From positions 62,668 to 126,667 of the forward strand of contig NZ_QFRK01000017.1 of NCBI RefSeq assembly GCF_003143855.1: a DNA stretch of 64,000 nucleotides, read 5' to 3'. Source of the stretch: Streptomyces sp. NWU339. Its GTDB lineage: Bacteria; Actinomycetota; Actinomycetes; Streptomycetales; Streptomycetaceae. Below are positions 1 through 8,110 of this stretch, one piece after another; the stretch's first letter is position 1; each line of letters begins with the position of its first letter. A program made the translations under genes and the position numbers. Under the pieces are notes generated by a model. The model did not search any database, was not told the origin of the DNA, and saw only the letters and a list, made by a program, of their open reading frames with translations.

Positions 1-496
1 CCGCGCCGGGGCGGCCGTTGGTGGCCGGACTGCCGATGGAGAGCGGCAGCCCGGTGGCGTTGGTGAGGGAGAAGGTGAAGTCCAGCGCCCAGGCGGTGTC
101 GGTGAGTTCGGTGGCGGTGACCGTACGGCGCTCCCGCAGCAGCTCGCCCGGAGCGGCGATCCAGCGCAGTTCCTCCACGAAGCCGTCGGGGTCCCGCAGC
201 TGGAAGGAGGTGTGCCGCTGGGAGCCGTGGTTGTCCAGTTCGGTCGGGCCCCGGTCGCGGACGTAGGTGCGTCCGCCCCAGAAGTTGTGCCCCTCGACGT
301 CGGGAACGGCGACACCGACGCCGAGGTGGTGGGTGTGGTCCGCGGGGGACAGTTCGGTGACCGCCGTGCCGGCCAGGGTGGTGACGGGGTGCAGATAGGG
401 GCGCGGGGAGAGCCTGCGGGGCAGCTCGGGCCGGGAGACGTACCGGCCGACCGGCCGCCCGGCGACGCGCAGGACCGTGGAGTCGTCGCTGGTCAT
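1..496 (-). CDS. PmoA-like DUF6807 protein (3' end beyond window)
   Basis: The reading frame opens with ATG at 496 and runs off the left edge, so about 165 N-terminal residues are seen. The segment HTHHLGVGVAVPDVEGHNFW followed by GGRTYVRD is typical of the DUF6807 family, often labelled PmoA-like; the label does not imply methane oxidation. The His-rich HTHHLG stretch suggests a beta-sandwich sugar-binding or metal-binding fold, but the reaction is not established. Its ATG overlaps the stop of the upstream oxidoreductase as ATGA, so the two are translationally coupled. Such proteins often sit with Gfo/Idh/MocA oxidoreductases and carbohydrate ABC transporters, as here, which suggests a role in handling the imported sugar. 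Family call good, function unknown. Confidence 0.8.
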   Translation of the reverse strand, partial: MTSDDSTVLRVAGRPVGRYVSRPELPRRLSPRPYLHPVTTLAGTAVTELSPADHTHHLGVGVAVPDVEGHNFWGGRTYVRDRGPTELDNHGSQRHTSFQLRDPDGFVEELRWIAAPGELLRERRTVTATELTDTAWALDFTFSLTNATGLPLSIGSPATNGRPGA

Positions 497-1719
497 CGGG
501 TGTTCACCTCTTTCGGCGGGTGCTGCGCGGAGCGCTGGGCGGGCGGCGCCCAGGGGGCGCCGAGTTCGGAGTAGAGGGACAGGGTGTCGGCGGCGGCCTC
601 GACGAGCCGGTCGATGCCGGGTACGACACGGCGGTTCTCGCCGGGAACGCGGTGCCAGGCGCCGTCGGGCAGCGGGGCGGGGTCGGGCGCCTGCCGGATC
701 GCCTCGACGACCTTCATGAAGGCGCCGGTCGCCTCCGGGGGGACCAGCAGGGGGGTGCGGGTGGTGAGGTGCGCGACGAGGTTCTCCAGCAGGTCGGTGC
801 GGCCGAAGTGGAGTTCCTCGGGACCGTGGCCCGCGCGCTGGACCAGGACGCGGTCCTGCTTGTACCAGAAGGTGATCCGGCCGCTGGTGCCGTGCACCAT
901 GACGTACGGCTCGTCGGCCCGCTCCGCGCACAGGGTCGCGGCGACGGTGACCGGCCGGCCCTGTGCGGTGGTGACCCGGACGCAGGAGGTGTCGTCGGAC
1001 TCGATGTCGTTGGCGCGCAGCAGTTCGGTCTCGATGCCGGTGACGTCCTCGGCGCGGGTGCTGCCGCCCAGCGCCAGCGCGGTGGCGACGGCGTGGGCGA
1101 GCGGGTTGGTCAGCGCCCCGTCGACCACGTCGACGCCGTTCAGCCGGCGCCGGCCCGCCCAGGGCGCCCGCCGGAAGTAGTCCTCGGCGCGCACCCAGGC
1201 CCCGGCGCCGCCGATCCCGGTGACCCGGCCGATCGCACCCTCGGCGACCAGTTCGCGGATCGCGGGCACGGCGTGCGAGCCCAGCGACTGGAAACCGATC
1301 TGGCAGGTGACACCGGCCGCGGCGACCCCGTCGGCCATCCGGCGGAACTCGGCGTAGGACGGCGCGGGCGGCTTCTCCAGCAGGAGGTGCGCGCCCCGTT
1401 CGGCGGCGGCGAGGGCGAGGTCGGTGTGGGTGGGGATCGGGGTGCAGACGACGGCGATCCGGGCTCCGGTGGACTCCAGCAGGGCACCGAAGTCGGCGGA
1501 CTGCTCGGGCGGTTCGCCCCCGGACTCGCCCTCGAACTCGTCCTCGGTGAGCGGGGTGAGCTCGCAGACGCCGGCCAGCCGGACGAGTCCCGCCTCCTGG
1601 AGCCGGCGGATGTTCGCCAGGTGCCAGCGGCCGTGGCCGCGGGCACCGGCGAGCACGACGGGGATCGGCCGGGACACGGACCGGGGCGCGGACCGGGGCG
1701 CGGACTGGGGCGCGGTCAT
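493..1719 (-). CDS. Gfo/Idh/MocA family NAD(P)-dependent oxidoreductase
   Basis: A 408-residue protein with an N-terminal Rossmann fold (VVLAGARGHGRWHLANI around residues 21-37), a typical EKP motif (LLLEKPPAP) and the C-terminal alpha/beta domain of the Gfo/Idh/MocA family. Members oxidise or reduce sugars, inositols or their derivatives with NAD(P). The frame stays open upstream to about 2214, but the ATG at 1719 is chosen because it overlaps the permease stop as ATGA and because the Rossmann fold begins shortly after it. A short Ser-Arg-Pro-rich repeat (SAPRSAPRSVSRP) precedes the fold. Its place in an operon with two sugar ABC permeases and a DUF6807 protein suggests it acts on the transported sugar; the substrate cannot be told from sequence. 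Confidence 0.88.
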   Translation of the reverse strand: MTAPQSAPRSAPRSVSRPIPVVLAGARGHGRWHLANIRRLQEAGLVRLAGVCELTPLTEDEFEGESGGEPPEQSADFGALLESTGARIAVVCTPIPTHTDLALAAAERGAHLLLEKPPAPSYAEFRRMADGVAAAGVTCQIGFQSLGSHAVPAIRELVAEGAIGRVTGIGGAGAWVRAEDYFRRAPWAGRRRLNGVDVVDGALTNPLAHAVATALALGGSTRAEDVTGIETELLRANDIESDDTSCVRVTTAQGRPVTVAATLCAERADEPYVMVHGTSGRITFWYKQDRVLVQRAGHGPEELHFGRTDLLENLVAHLTTRTPLLVPPEATGAFMKVVEAIRQAPDPAPLPDGAWHRVPGENRRVVPGIDRLVEAAADTLSLYSELGAPWAPPAQRSAQHPPKEVNTR

Positions 1720-2618
1720 CCCTTCACCGCCCCCGCGCTGAAGCCGGTGATCAGCCACTTCTGGATGAAGGCGAACACGATCACGACGGGCACGGCCGCG
1801 ATGATGCCGCCCGCGGCGAGGGCGCCGAGGTCGACGCTGTCCGCACTCATCAGGGTGTTGAGGCCGACCGGGATGGTCTGCTTCTCCTGGTTGTTGAGGA
1901 ACATCAGGGCGAACAGGAAGTGGTTCCAGGAGTGGACGAAGGCGAACGAGCCGACGGCGATCAGACCGGGCCGCAGCAGCGGCAGGACGACCACCCGGAA
2001 CGCCCGCATCCTGCTGCACCCGTCGACCCAGGCGGCCTCCTCCAGGGAGTACGGCACGTTCTTGATGAAGTTGCTGATGAGGATGATCGACAGCGGCAGC
2101 TGGAAGACCGTCTCGGCGATGATGACGCTGCCCAGCGAGTTGATCATCTGCAGCCCGGCGAAGATCTCGAACAGCGGGACCAGGAGCAGCGCGCCGGGCA
2201 CGAACTGGGAGCACAGCAGGGCGAGCATGAAGACCCGCTTGACGCGGAAGTCGAACCGGGCGAGCGCGTAGCCGCCGGCCAGCGCGACGAGCGTCGTCGC
2301 GAGCAGGGTGGCGACTCCCACGAGCACGCTGTTCTGGAAGAAGGTGCCGAAGGCGCGGTCCGTCCAGACCTTCTCGAAGTGGACCGTGGTCATCGGCCAG
2401 GGCACCAGCGAGGTCGAGCCGGCCGGGCGCAGGGCGAAGAGCAGGATCCAGTAGAAGGGGATGAGCGTGAACAGCAGGTAGATGCCCAGCGGGAGGTAGA
2501 TGTGCCAGCGGGGCACCTCGTCCCAGGCGCGGTGCTTCTTCCTCGCGGGGCGGCTCGGCGGCTCGGCGGCGGAGCGCGCGGGGGCGGGGGCGGCCGGGGC
2601 CGCCTCTTTGGTGATCAC
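1716..2618 (-). CDS. Carbohydrate ABC transporter permease, MalG type
   Basis: A 300-residue inner-membrane permease of the MalG/UgpE type. After a Pro/Ala-rich cytoplasmic N-terminus come six predicted membrane segments, and the EAA loop that contacts the ATPase is visible (SLEEAAWVDGCSRMRAF). The C-terminus, WLITGFSAGAVKG, is typical. The GTG start at 2618 overlaps the stop of the MalF-type permease (GTGA) and has a GGAGG Shine-Dalgarno about 8 nt upstream; the longer open frame running up to 3821 is a shadow of neighbouring genes. No ATPase is present, as usual for Streptomyces sugar importers, which share the MsiK ATPase. Substrate unknown. Confidence 0.92.
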   Translation of the reverse strand: MITKEAAPAAPAPARSAAEPPSRPARKKHRAWDEVPRWHIYLPLGIYLLFTLIPFYWILLFALRPAGSTSLVPWPMTTVHFEKVWTDRAFGTFFQNSVLVGVATLLATTLVALAGGYALARFDFRVKRVFMLALLCSQFVPGALLLVPLFEIFAGLQMINSLGSVIIAETVFQLPLSIILISNFIKNVPYSLEEAAWVDGCSRMRAFRVVVLPLLRPGLIAVGSFAFVHSWNHFLFALMFLNNQEKQTIPVGLNTLMSADSVDLGALAAGGIIAAVPVVIVFAFIQKWLITGFSAGAVKG

Positions 2619-3550
2619 TTGCTTTCGCCTCCGAACTTGCTCAGCCGCAGGTAGACGATCGAGCAGAAGAGCAGAATCACGAACGCGACCGTGGTGAGCG
2701 CCGAGGCGTAACCGAAGTCGTGGGCGTCGACGCTGGTGTTGGCGATGTAGAGCGGGAGCGTCGTGGTCACGCCGGCCGGCCCGCCGCCGGTCAGGGTGTA
2801 GAGCAGGTCGACGTTGTTGAACTCCCACACCGCGCGCAGCAGCGTGGACAGGATGATGGCGTCCTTGAGGTGGGGCAGGGTGATGTGCGTGAACTGCTGG
2901 AAGCGGCTGGCCCCGTCGACCTCGGCGGCCTCGTACAGGTCCTTGGAGACGGACTGGAGGTCGGCCAGGATGAGGATGGCGAAGAAGGGGACCCCGCGCC
3001 ACAGGTCGGCGACGACCACCGCCGAGAAGACGGTGGAGGTGTCCGACAGCCAGCTGGTGCCGTAGTCGCCGATGCCCATGTCGGCGAGGTAACGGGTGAT
3101 GCCGGTCTGGGAGTTGTAGAGGAGCACCCAGATCGCCGAGGTCAGTACGCCGGAGACGGCCCACGGGGAGAAGACCAGGGCGCGGCCGATGCCCCGGCCG
3201 ACGAAGGTCTGGTTGACGATGAGCGCCAGGGCGAGCCCGAACATCAGCTGCAGGCCGACCTCGACGAAGACCCACTTGGCGCTGAAGACCAGGGTGTCCC
3301 AGAACAGCGGGTCCTCGGTGAAGAGGTGGACGAAGTTGTCGAAGCCCGCGAAGCCGTTCCGCCACGGTTTGGTCGGGTTGTAGTGCTGCAGGCTGTAGTA
3401 GAAGACGCTGATGACGGGGTAGGCGATGAAGCCCAGCATGAGCAGCCCTGCCGGGGCGATCAGCAGGTACGGCAGTCTGCGCGGCGTGGCAGAGGCACGG
3501 CGCCGCCTCGGTGGCGTGGGCGGTTTCGCCACGGCTGCGGCTTGGGCCAT
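2615..3550 (-). CDS. Carbohydrate ABC transporter permease, MalF type
   Basis: A 311-residue permease with a short Arg-rich cytoplasmic tail, six predicted membrane helices and the EAA loop DLYEAAEVDGASRFQQF near residue 210. It pairs with the MalG-type permease just downstream (GTGA overlap). The start ATG at 3550 has GGAG 8 nt upstream. It is the first gene of its unit: the preceding 135 bp hold a LacI-type palindrome and three 16-bp tandem repeats. The solute-binding lipoprotein that normally precedes such a pair is absent, because the upstream neighbour is a sugar-acid dehydratase. Binding protein and specificity therefore remain unassigned. Confidence 0.92.
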   Translation of the reverse strand: MAQAAAVAKPPTPPRRRRASATPRRLPYLLIAPAGLLMLGFIAYPVISVFYYSLQHYNPTKPWRNGFAGFDNFVHLFTEDPLFWDTLVFSAKWVFVEVGLQLMFGLALALIVNQTFVGRGIGRALVFSPWAVSGVLTSAIWVLLYNSQTGITRYLADMGIGDYGTSWLSDTSTVFSAVVVADLWRGVPFFAILILADLQSVSKDLYEAAEVDGASRFQQFTHITLPHLKDAIILSTLLRAVWEFNNVDLLYTLTGGGPAGVTTTLPLYIANTSVDAHDFGYASALTTVAFVILLFCSIVYLRLSKFGGESK

Positions 3551-3581
3551 GACTGTTCTCCGTTTCTCGGTACGTCGTGCT

Positions 3582-3629
3582 GTGCGGTGCGTTCCCGGTG
3601 CGGTGCGTTCTCGCTGCGGTGCGTTCCCG
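3582..3629. repeat. Three tandem 16-bp repeats in the permease leader
   Basis: Three consecutive 16-bp units, at 3582-3597, 3598-3613 and 3614-3629, share the pattern (G/C)TGCGGTGCGTTC(C/T)CG, and half of a fourth follows. They lie between the palindrome at 3639 and the MalF-type permease start, in the probable 5' untranslated leader. Function unknown; they may be slippage products or a structured leader. Confidence 0.8.
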
Positions 3630-3638
3630 CTGCGGGGT

Positions 3639-3649
3639 GAAGCGCTTTC
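3639..3649 (-). promoter_or_regulatory. LacI-family operator-like palindrome
   Basis: On the minus strand this reads GAAAGCGCTTC, with the perfect core AAGCGCTT centred on CG. That is the usual form of LacI-family operators. It sits about 90 nt upstream of the permease ATG, next to a possible -10 (TAGAAA). Seen: the palindrome. Inferred: repression by an unlinked LacI-type regulator. Confidence 0.5.
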
Positions 3650-3685
3650 TACATGGGTGTGCGGACAGGCCCGCGTCCCGGCGGA

Positions 3686-5443
3686 TCAGCCCGCGTAAGG
3701 GTCCTGCACCTCGCCCGGCCGGGCGAGGAACTCGAAGTCGCAGCCGGTGTCGGCCTGGGTGATCTGCTCGTTGTAGAGCGCGCCGTAACCGCGCTCGTAG
3801 CGCACGGGCGGCGGCGTCCACTCGGCCCTGCGCCGCTCCAACTCTTCTTCGTCCACGTTGAGTTGCAGCTTCCGCTGCTCGACGTCGAGGGTGATCGAGT
3901 CACCGGTGCGTACCAGCGCCAGCGGCCCGCCGACGTACGACTCGGGGGCGACGTGCAGCACGCAGGTGCCGTAACTCGTGCCGCTCATCCGGGCGTCGGA
4001 GATCCGCACCATGTCCCGCACCCCCTGCTCGAGCAGGTGGTCGGGGAGGGGCAGCATGCCGTACTCGGGCATCCCGGGCCCGCCCTTGGGGCCGGAGTTG
4101 CGCAGCACCAGCACATGGTCGGCGGTGATGTTCAGCGCCGGGTCGTTGATGGTGCGCTGCATGGTCCGGTAGTCGTCGAAGACGACCGCGGGTCCGGTGT
4201 GCCGCAGCAGGTGCGGCTCGGCGGCGATGTGCTTGATGACGGCGCCGTCCGGGCAGAGGTTGCCGCGCAGCACGGCGAGCCCGCCCTCCTCGGCGACCGG
4301 CTTGTCCCGGGGCCGGATGACGTCGTCGTGGTGCACCTGCGCGCCGGCGATCTGTTCGCGCAGGGTGTCGTGACAGACGGTGGGCCGGTCCAGGTGGAGC
4401 AGGTCCGGTATCCGGGAGAGGAAGCCGGGCAGGCCGCCCGCGAAGTGGAAGTCCTCCATCAGGTACGTCTGGCCGCCGGGCCGTACGTTGGCCAGCACCG
4501 GGACGGTGCGGGCGATGCGGTCGAAGTCGTCGAGGGTGAGCCCGACGCCCGCGCGGCCGGCCATCGCGATCAGATGGATCACGGCGTTGGTGGAGCCGCC
4601 CAGGCCCAGGACGGTCGTCACCGCGTCCTCGAAGGCCTCCGTGGTGAGGATGTCGCTCAGCTTCCGGTCCCGGTGGACCAGTTCGACGACGCGCAGGCCG
4701 GCCGCGGCGGCCATCCTGTCGTGCCCGGAGTCGACGGCGGGGATGCTGGAGGCGCCCGGGACCGTGACGCCGAGGGCCTCGGCGGCGGCGGTCAGCGTGG
4801 AGGCCGTCCCCATGGTCATGCAGTGACCGGGCGAGCGGGCCAGGCCGCTCTCGATCTCCTGCATCTCGCAGTCGCCGATGACGCCGGCCCGCTTGTCGTC
4901 CCAGTACTTCCACATGTCGGTGCCGGAACCGAGCGTCTTGCCGCGCCAGTGGCCCGGCAGCATGGGCCCGGCCGGGACGAAGACCGTCGGCAGGTCGGCG
5001 CTGGCCGCGCCCATGAGCAGGGCGGGCGTGGACTTGTCGCAGCCGCCCATCAGCACGGCGCCGTCGACCGGGTAGGACCGCAGCAGTTCCTCGGTCTCCA
5101 GGGCGAGGAGGTTGCGGTAGAGCATCGGGGTCGGCTTCTGGAAGGTCTCGCTGAGCGTGGAGACCGGGAACTCGAGCGGGAAGCCGCCGGCCTGCCAGAC
5201 ACCCCTTTTGACCGCCTGCGCGCGGTCGCGCAGGTGGCTGTGGCAGGGGTTGATGTCGGACCAGGTGTTGAGCACGGCGATGACGGGCTTGCCCAGGTGC
5301 TCCTCGGGCAGGTAGCCGAGCTGGCGGGTGCGGGCGCGGTGGCTGAAGGAGCGCAGCCCGTCCGTGCCGTACCACTGGTGGCTGCGCAGTTCCTCGGGCC
5401 GCTTCCTCGGGGCGTTCCTCGAGGTGTTCACCGGTGTGCTCAC
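3686..5443 (-). CDS. IlvD/Edd family sugar-acid dehydratase (L-arabinonate/D-xylonate type)
   Basis: A 585-residue dehydratase of the IlvD/Edd family. Three cysteines expected to hold a [2Fe-2S] cluster are visible in TWSDINPCHSHLRD, VLMGGCDKSTPALLMGA and GVIGDCEMQEIESG, and the C-terminal YGTCVLHVAPES motif follows. The length and the WSDINPCHSHL signature favour the pentonate/hexonate dehydratases over dihydroxyacid dehydratase IlvD of branched-chain amino acid synthesis. These enzymes turn an aldonate into a 2-keto-3-deoxy acid. The GTG start at 5443 overlaps the stop of the DapA-like gene upstream (GTGA). With a GntR regulator and a DapA-type partner the operon looks like an oxidative aldonate pathway. 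Exact substrate is inferred, not shown. Confidence 0.85.
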   Translation of the reverse strand: MSTPVNTSRNAPRKRPEELRSHQWYGTDGLRSFSHRARTRQLGYLPEEHLGKPVIAVLNTWSDINPCHSHLRDRAQAVKRGVWQAGGFPLEFPVSTLSETFQKPTPMLYRNLLALETEELLRSYPVDGAVLMGGCDKSTPALLMGAASADLPTVFVPAGPMLPGHWRGKTLGSGTDMWKYWDDKRAGVIGDCEMQEIESGLARSPGHCMTMGTASTLTAAAEALGVTVPGASSIPAVDSGHDRMAAAAGLRVVELVHRDRKLSDILTTEAFEDAVTTVLGLGGSTNAVIHLIAMAGRAGVGLTLDDFDRIARTVPVLANVRPGGQTYLMEDFHFAGGLPGFLSRIPDLLHLDRPTVCHDTLREQIAGAQVHHDDVIRPRDKPVAEEGGLAVLRGNLCPDGAVIKHIAAEPHLLRHTGPAVVFDDYRTMQRTINDPALNITADHVLVLRNSGPKGGPGMPEYGMLPLPDHLLEQGVRDMVRISDARMSGTSYGTCVLHVAPESYVGGPLALVRTGDSITLDVEQRKLQLNVDEEELERRRAEWTPPPVRYERGYGALYNEQITQADTGCDFEFLARPGEVQDPYAG

Positions 5444-6348
5444 ACGGACCACCCCGCGGCTATCGCGGCGACCTCGGCCCGCTCGTGCTCGGCCAGCTGC
5501 CTGCTCGGCGGGCGGACCTCGCGGCGGCACAGACCGAGGGAGGCGAGGGCCTCCTTGACGACGGTGACGTTGTCGGCGGAGCCGTTGGCGCCGCGCAGTT
5601 CCTCGAAACGGCGGATCTGCTCCCAGACCTTCATGGCGGTCGCGTAGTCACCCGACCGGAGCGCCCCGATCATGTTCAGCGACACCGACGGGGCGACGTT
5701 GACCAGGCCGGAGGTGAAGCCGGTGGCGCCCGCCGAGAAGTAGGAGGGGGCGTACGGCTCGGCCAGCCCGGCGACCCACACGAACCGCTCGATGCCCGCG
5801 TCCCGCGCGAAGGCGGCGAACTTCGCCGCGTCCGGCACGGAGTACTTCACGCCGATGACGTTGGGGCAGGTGTCGGCGAGTTCGGCGAGGCGGGCGCCGG
5901 TGAGCCGGGCGTTGCGGATGTAGGGGACGACGCCCAGTTCCGGCACGGCCTCGGCGACGGCACGGTGGTAGTCGACCCAGCCGCTCTGGGAGACGTAGGG
6001 GTGGACGGGTTGGTGCACCATCACCATCCGCGCACCGAGGTCACGGGCGTGCCGTGCGGAGGCGACCGCGGTCGGTACGTCGTGGCCCACGCCGACCAGG
6101 ACGGACGAGCCGTCACCGGTCTCCTGCAGGGTCAGCTCGGCGACGGTGCGCCGCTCCTCGGGCGTCAGGGCGTAGAACTCGCCGGTGTTGCCGTTGGGGG
6201 TCAGGGTGGTGATGCCGGCGTCGAGGAGGCGGCGCAGCAGGGCCCGGTAGCCGGCCGGGTCGACGGAGCCGTCCTCGGCGAACGGGGTCACCGGGATCGC
6301 CACCACGTCGGCCAGGGCCGCCCGTTGGGTCTCGAACGTCGTCGTCAT
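5440..6348 (-). CDS. DapA-superfamily 2-keto-3-deoxy sugar-acid dehydratase/aldolase
   Basis: A 302-residue TIM-barrel protein of the dihydrodipicolinate synthase superfamily. The Schiff-base lysine is in VIGVKYSV and the tyrosine in VVPYIRN. The motif NGNTGEFYALTPEER is typical of the branch acting on 2-keto-3-deoxy acids (2-keto-3-deoxyarabinonate dehydratase, keto-deoxyglucarate dehydratase) rather than of lysine synthesis. The ATG at 6348 overlaps the GntR stop as ATGA, and its own stop overlaps the dehydratase start, so regulator, DapA-like enzyme and dehydratase form one coupled unit. It would act on the product of the IlvD/Edd enzyme. Dehydratase versus aldolase activity cannot be decided here. 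Confidence 0.85.
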   Translation of the reverse strand: MTTTFETQRAALADVVAIPVTPFAEDGSVDPAGYRALLRRLLDAGITTLTPNGNTGEFYALTPEERRTVAELTLQETGDGSSVLVGVGHDVPTAVASARHARDLGARMVMVHQPVHPYVSQSGWVDYHRAVAEAVPELGVVPYIRNARLTGARLAELADTCPNVIGVKYSVPDAAKFAAFARDAGIERFVWVAGLAEPYAPSYFSAGATGFTSGLVNVAPSVSLNMIGALRSGDYATAMKVWEQIRRFEELRGANGSADNVTVVKEALASLGLCRREVRPPSRQLAEHERAEVAAIAAGWSV

Positions 6349-7079
6349 GCCTGGCCGTCCTCGCTTTTCTGGTTCTGGGCTTCCGGTACTTCCCGGGGTT
6401 CCTGGGCTGCCCGGGGCGCCCGGGTCTCGAGGTCCGCGTCGAGGCCCGCGTCGGGAAAGGCCCGGCGCACGAAGGACGCGATGTGCGCGTGCAGGGCGCG
6501 TGCCGCGCCGTCCGCGTCCTCGGCGAGGGCGAGCCGCAGGATCTCGCGGTGCTCGCTCGCCTCCCGCTCCCAGGAGGGGTCGGCGGCCCAGGCCACGGCG
6601 GAGACGAGTGCCGCCTGGTCGCGGACCTCGTCGAGCATCCGGCCGAGCAGCGGGTTGCCGCACGGCATGTACAGCGCGCGGTGGAACTCGCGGTTGCTCA
6701 GGGAGCGCTCGGCGGTGTCGGTGGCCTCGTCGGCCCGGGCCAGCGCGTCGCGCGCGGCGTCCAGGGAGGCACCGCGCCGGACGGTGCGCCGGAGCGCCTC
6801 GGGTTCGAGGAGGAGGCGCACGTCCTGGACCTCGCGCGCCATGTCCGCGTCGACCATGCGCACCGTGACGCCCTTGTACTGGCTCATCACGACCAGCCCG
6901 GTACCGGCCAGGGTCTTGAGGGCCTCGCGCACCGGGGTCTTGGACACCCCGAACTGCGCGGCGAGGTCGGTCTCGACCAGGGCCTGGCCCGGTGTCAGCC
7001 GACCGGTGAGGATGCGTCGTTTGATCTCCTCCAGCACGTACTGCGTGCGGGAGGGGATCGGCGTGGGCACAGAGGTCAT
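6345..7079 (-). CDS. GntR family (FadR/FCD) transcriptional regulator
   Basis: A 244-residue regulator. Residues about 12-75 form the GntR winged helix (TDLAAQFGVSKTPVREALK is the recognition region). The rest is an FCD effector domain with the metal-binding histidines in NREFHRAL, ASEHREIL and LHAHIASF. A low-complexity tail follows. FCD regulators commonly bind sugar acids, which fits its place as first gene of the dehydratase operon. Two palindromes just upstream (7110-7119 and 7120-7132) are likely autoregulatory operators. Start at ATG 7079; no competing start looks better. Confidence 0.92.
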   Translation of the reverse strand: MTSVPTPIPSRTQYVLEEIKRRILTGRLTPGQALVETDLAAQFGVSKTPVREALKTLAGTGLVVMSQYKGVTVRMVDADMAREVQDVRLLLEPEALRRTVRRGASLDAARDALARADEATDTAERSLSNREFHRALYMPCGNPLLGRMLDEVRDQAALVSAVAWAADPSWEREASEHREILRLALAEDADGAARALHAHIASFVRRAFPDAGLDADLETRAPRAAQEPREVPEAQNQKSEDGQA

Positions 7080-7109
7080 GCGCGCCTCTCGGATCTCACA
7101 TATCGCGTC

Positions 7110-7132
7110 TCATATATGACGTACGAAGTACG
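7110..7132 (-). promoter_or_regulatory. Two abutting palindromes upstream of the GntR gene
   Basis: TCATATATGA at 7110-7119 is a perfect 10-bp palindrome. CGTAC-GAA-GTACG at 7120-7132 is a perfect 5-3-5 inverted repeat directly beside it. The block is AT-rich against its surroundings and lies about 30-53 nt upstream of the GntR start, a common place for an autoregulatory operator. Which element the regulator contacts is inferred. Confidence 0.55.
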
Positions 7133-7300
7133 ACGCGATGAAACTAGAAGCGGCCCGGGGTTTCGTCAATGCTTCTGACAAAGGAAGTTCTGGTGGCCGT
7201 TCCGCACTCCGGGATGGGCTGTCCACGCCACTCCCGGCCTCCCCCGTGGCCGGATTCGCGGCCGAACCAGTGTGCTTCCGCAACCTCGCGAACGCGGCGC

Positions 7301-7340
7301 GGCCGGGTGCCCGTCACTCGGAGGTGACGGGCACCCGGCC
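7301..7340 (-). terminator. Hairpin terminator
   Basis: A perfect 17-bp stem (7301-7317 with 7324-7340) closes a 6-nt loop, 28 nt past the stop of the TIGR03086 gene on the minus strand. The stem is very GC-rich with no long U-tract, as is usual in Streptomyces. Confidence 0.8.
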
Positions 7341-7368
7341 GCTCGGAGGGTCCCTGGGGCTTCCCTGA

Positions 7369-7968
7369 TCAGGCCTTTCGCGTCCACCCCGGATCGCGGC
7401 CGCTCAGTCCCACGGTCCGGTCCAGCAGCGGGGCGTCGGACGGCACCGGCACCACGGGGCCGAAGACGCCCCCGCCGCCGTCCCGGCCGGGTTCCGCCGC
7501 GGCGGCGAGGAGGAAGGCGTGCGCGGCATCGAGGGCGGCGGGGTCGGGGGCGTAGTCCTGGCCGGTGGCGCGGGCCAGGTCCCAGCCGTGGATCACCAGT
7601 TCGTCGGCTGCCACCGCTCCAGCCACCTCGCCCGGCAGGTTCACTCCCCCGGCCCTGGTCAGGCCGGTCCAGGCCCCGGGGTCCCGCCAGGCGTCGGCGA
7701 GTTCGCCGAGCACCCGGGGCAGTTCCTCACGCCAGTCGGGCCCTAGGTGCGGCACGGCGGCGTCCGGGCTGGTGTCGGTGGTGGCGCCGAGGTCCTTGCG
7801 CCCGGCGTCGCGGAAGGCGACGGCCAGTCCCACGAGGTGGCCCAGGATGTCGCGCACCGCGTACCGCGGACAGGGCGTTCCGTCCGCGAGCTGCGCCTCG
7901 GCGACCCCCTCGGCGAGTCGCGCCACGACCCGCGCCTGCGGTCCGAGGTCGAGGATCGGGTCGGTCAT
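7369..7968 (-). CDS. TIGR03086 family protein (DinB/mycothiol-dependent isomerase-like fold)
   Basis: A 199-residue protein with the features of the TIGR03086 / maleylpyruvate isomerase N-terminal superfamily: an N-terminal helix bundle with RYAVRDILGHLVGLAVAF near residue 40, and the second metal-site motif ADELVIHGWDLARATGQ near 125. The histidines in GHLVG and VIHGWD are the usual metal ligands of DinB-like four-helix bundles, some of which use mycothiol in actinobacteria. It is monocistronic, followed by a strong hairpin, and divergent from the MFS exporter. Substrate unknown; the family call rests on these motifs. Confidence 0.82.
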   Translation of the reverse strand: MTDPILDLGPQARVVARLAEGVAEAQLADGTPCPRYAVRDILGHLVGLAVAFRDAGRKDLGATTDTSPDAAVPHLGPDWREELPRVLGELADAWRDPGAWTGLTRAGGVNLPGEVAGAVAADELVIHGWDLARATGQDYAPDPAALDAAHAFLLAAAAEPGRDGGGGVFGPVVPVPSDAPLLDRTVGLSGRDPGWTRKA

Positions 7969-8110
7969 GGGCTGCTCCTCCGTGGCCGTGGTGGATGTGC
8001 CTCCTGGGAAGGAGACCTATGCCGCACCCGGAACTCATCGCTCCTCCCTCCCCGTTCTACGGCACCTGCCCGATCCCCACGGCCGGTCCTCAGCCCCACG
8101 ATGACCGGGT

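Noticed and set aside
1720..2214. N-terminal extension of the Gfo/Idh oxidoreductase
   Set aside because: It runs through the permease gene and has Arg/Pro-rich low complexity; the coupled ATG at 1719 explains the gene.
520..5647. Long plus-strand open frames opposite the first operons
   Set aside because: They mirror the third-position GC bias of the minus-strand genes; products are Gly/Arg/Asp-rich with no family motifs.
5440..6348. Lysine-pathway dapA at this position
   Set aside because: Motifs and dehydratase neighbour fit keto-deoxy sugar acids; the better dapA is at 26918.
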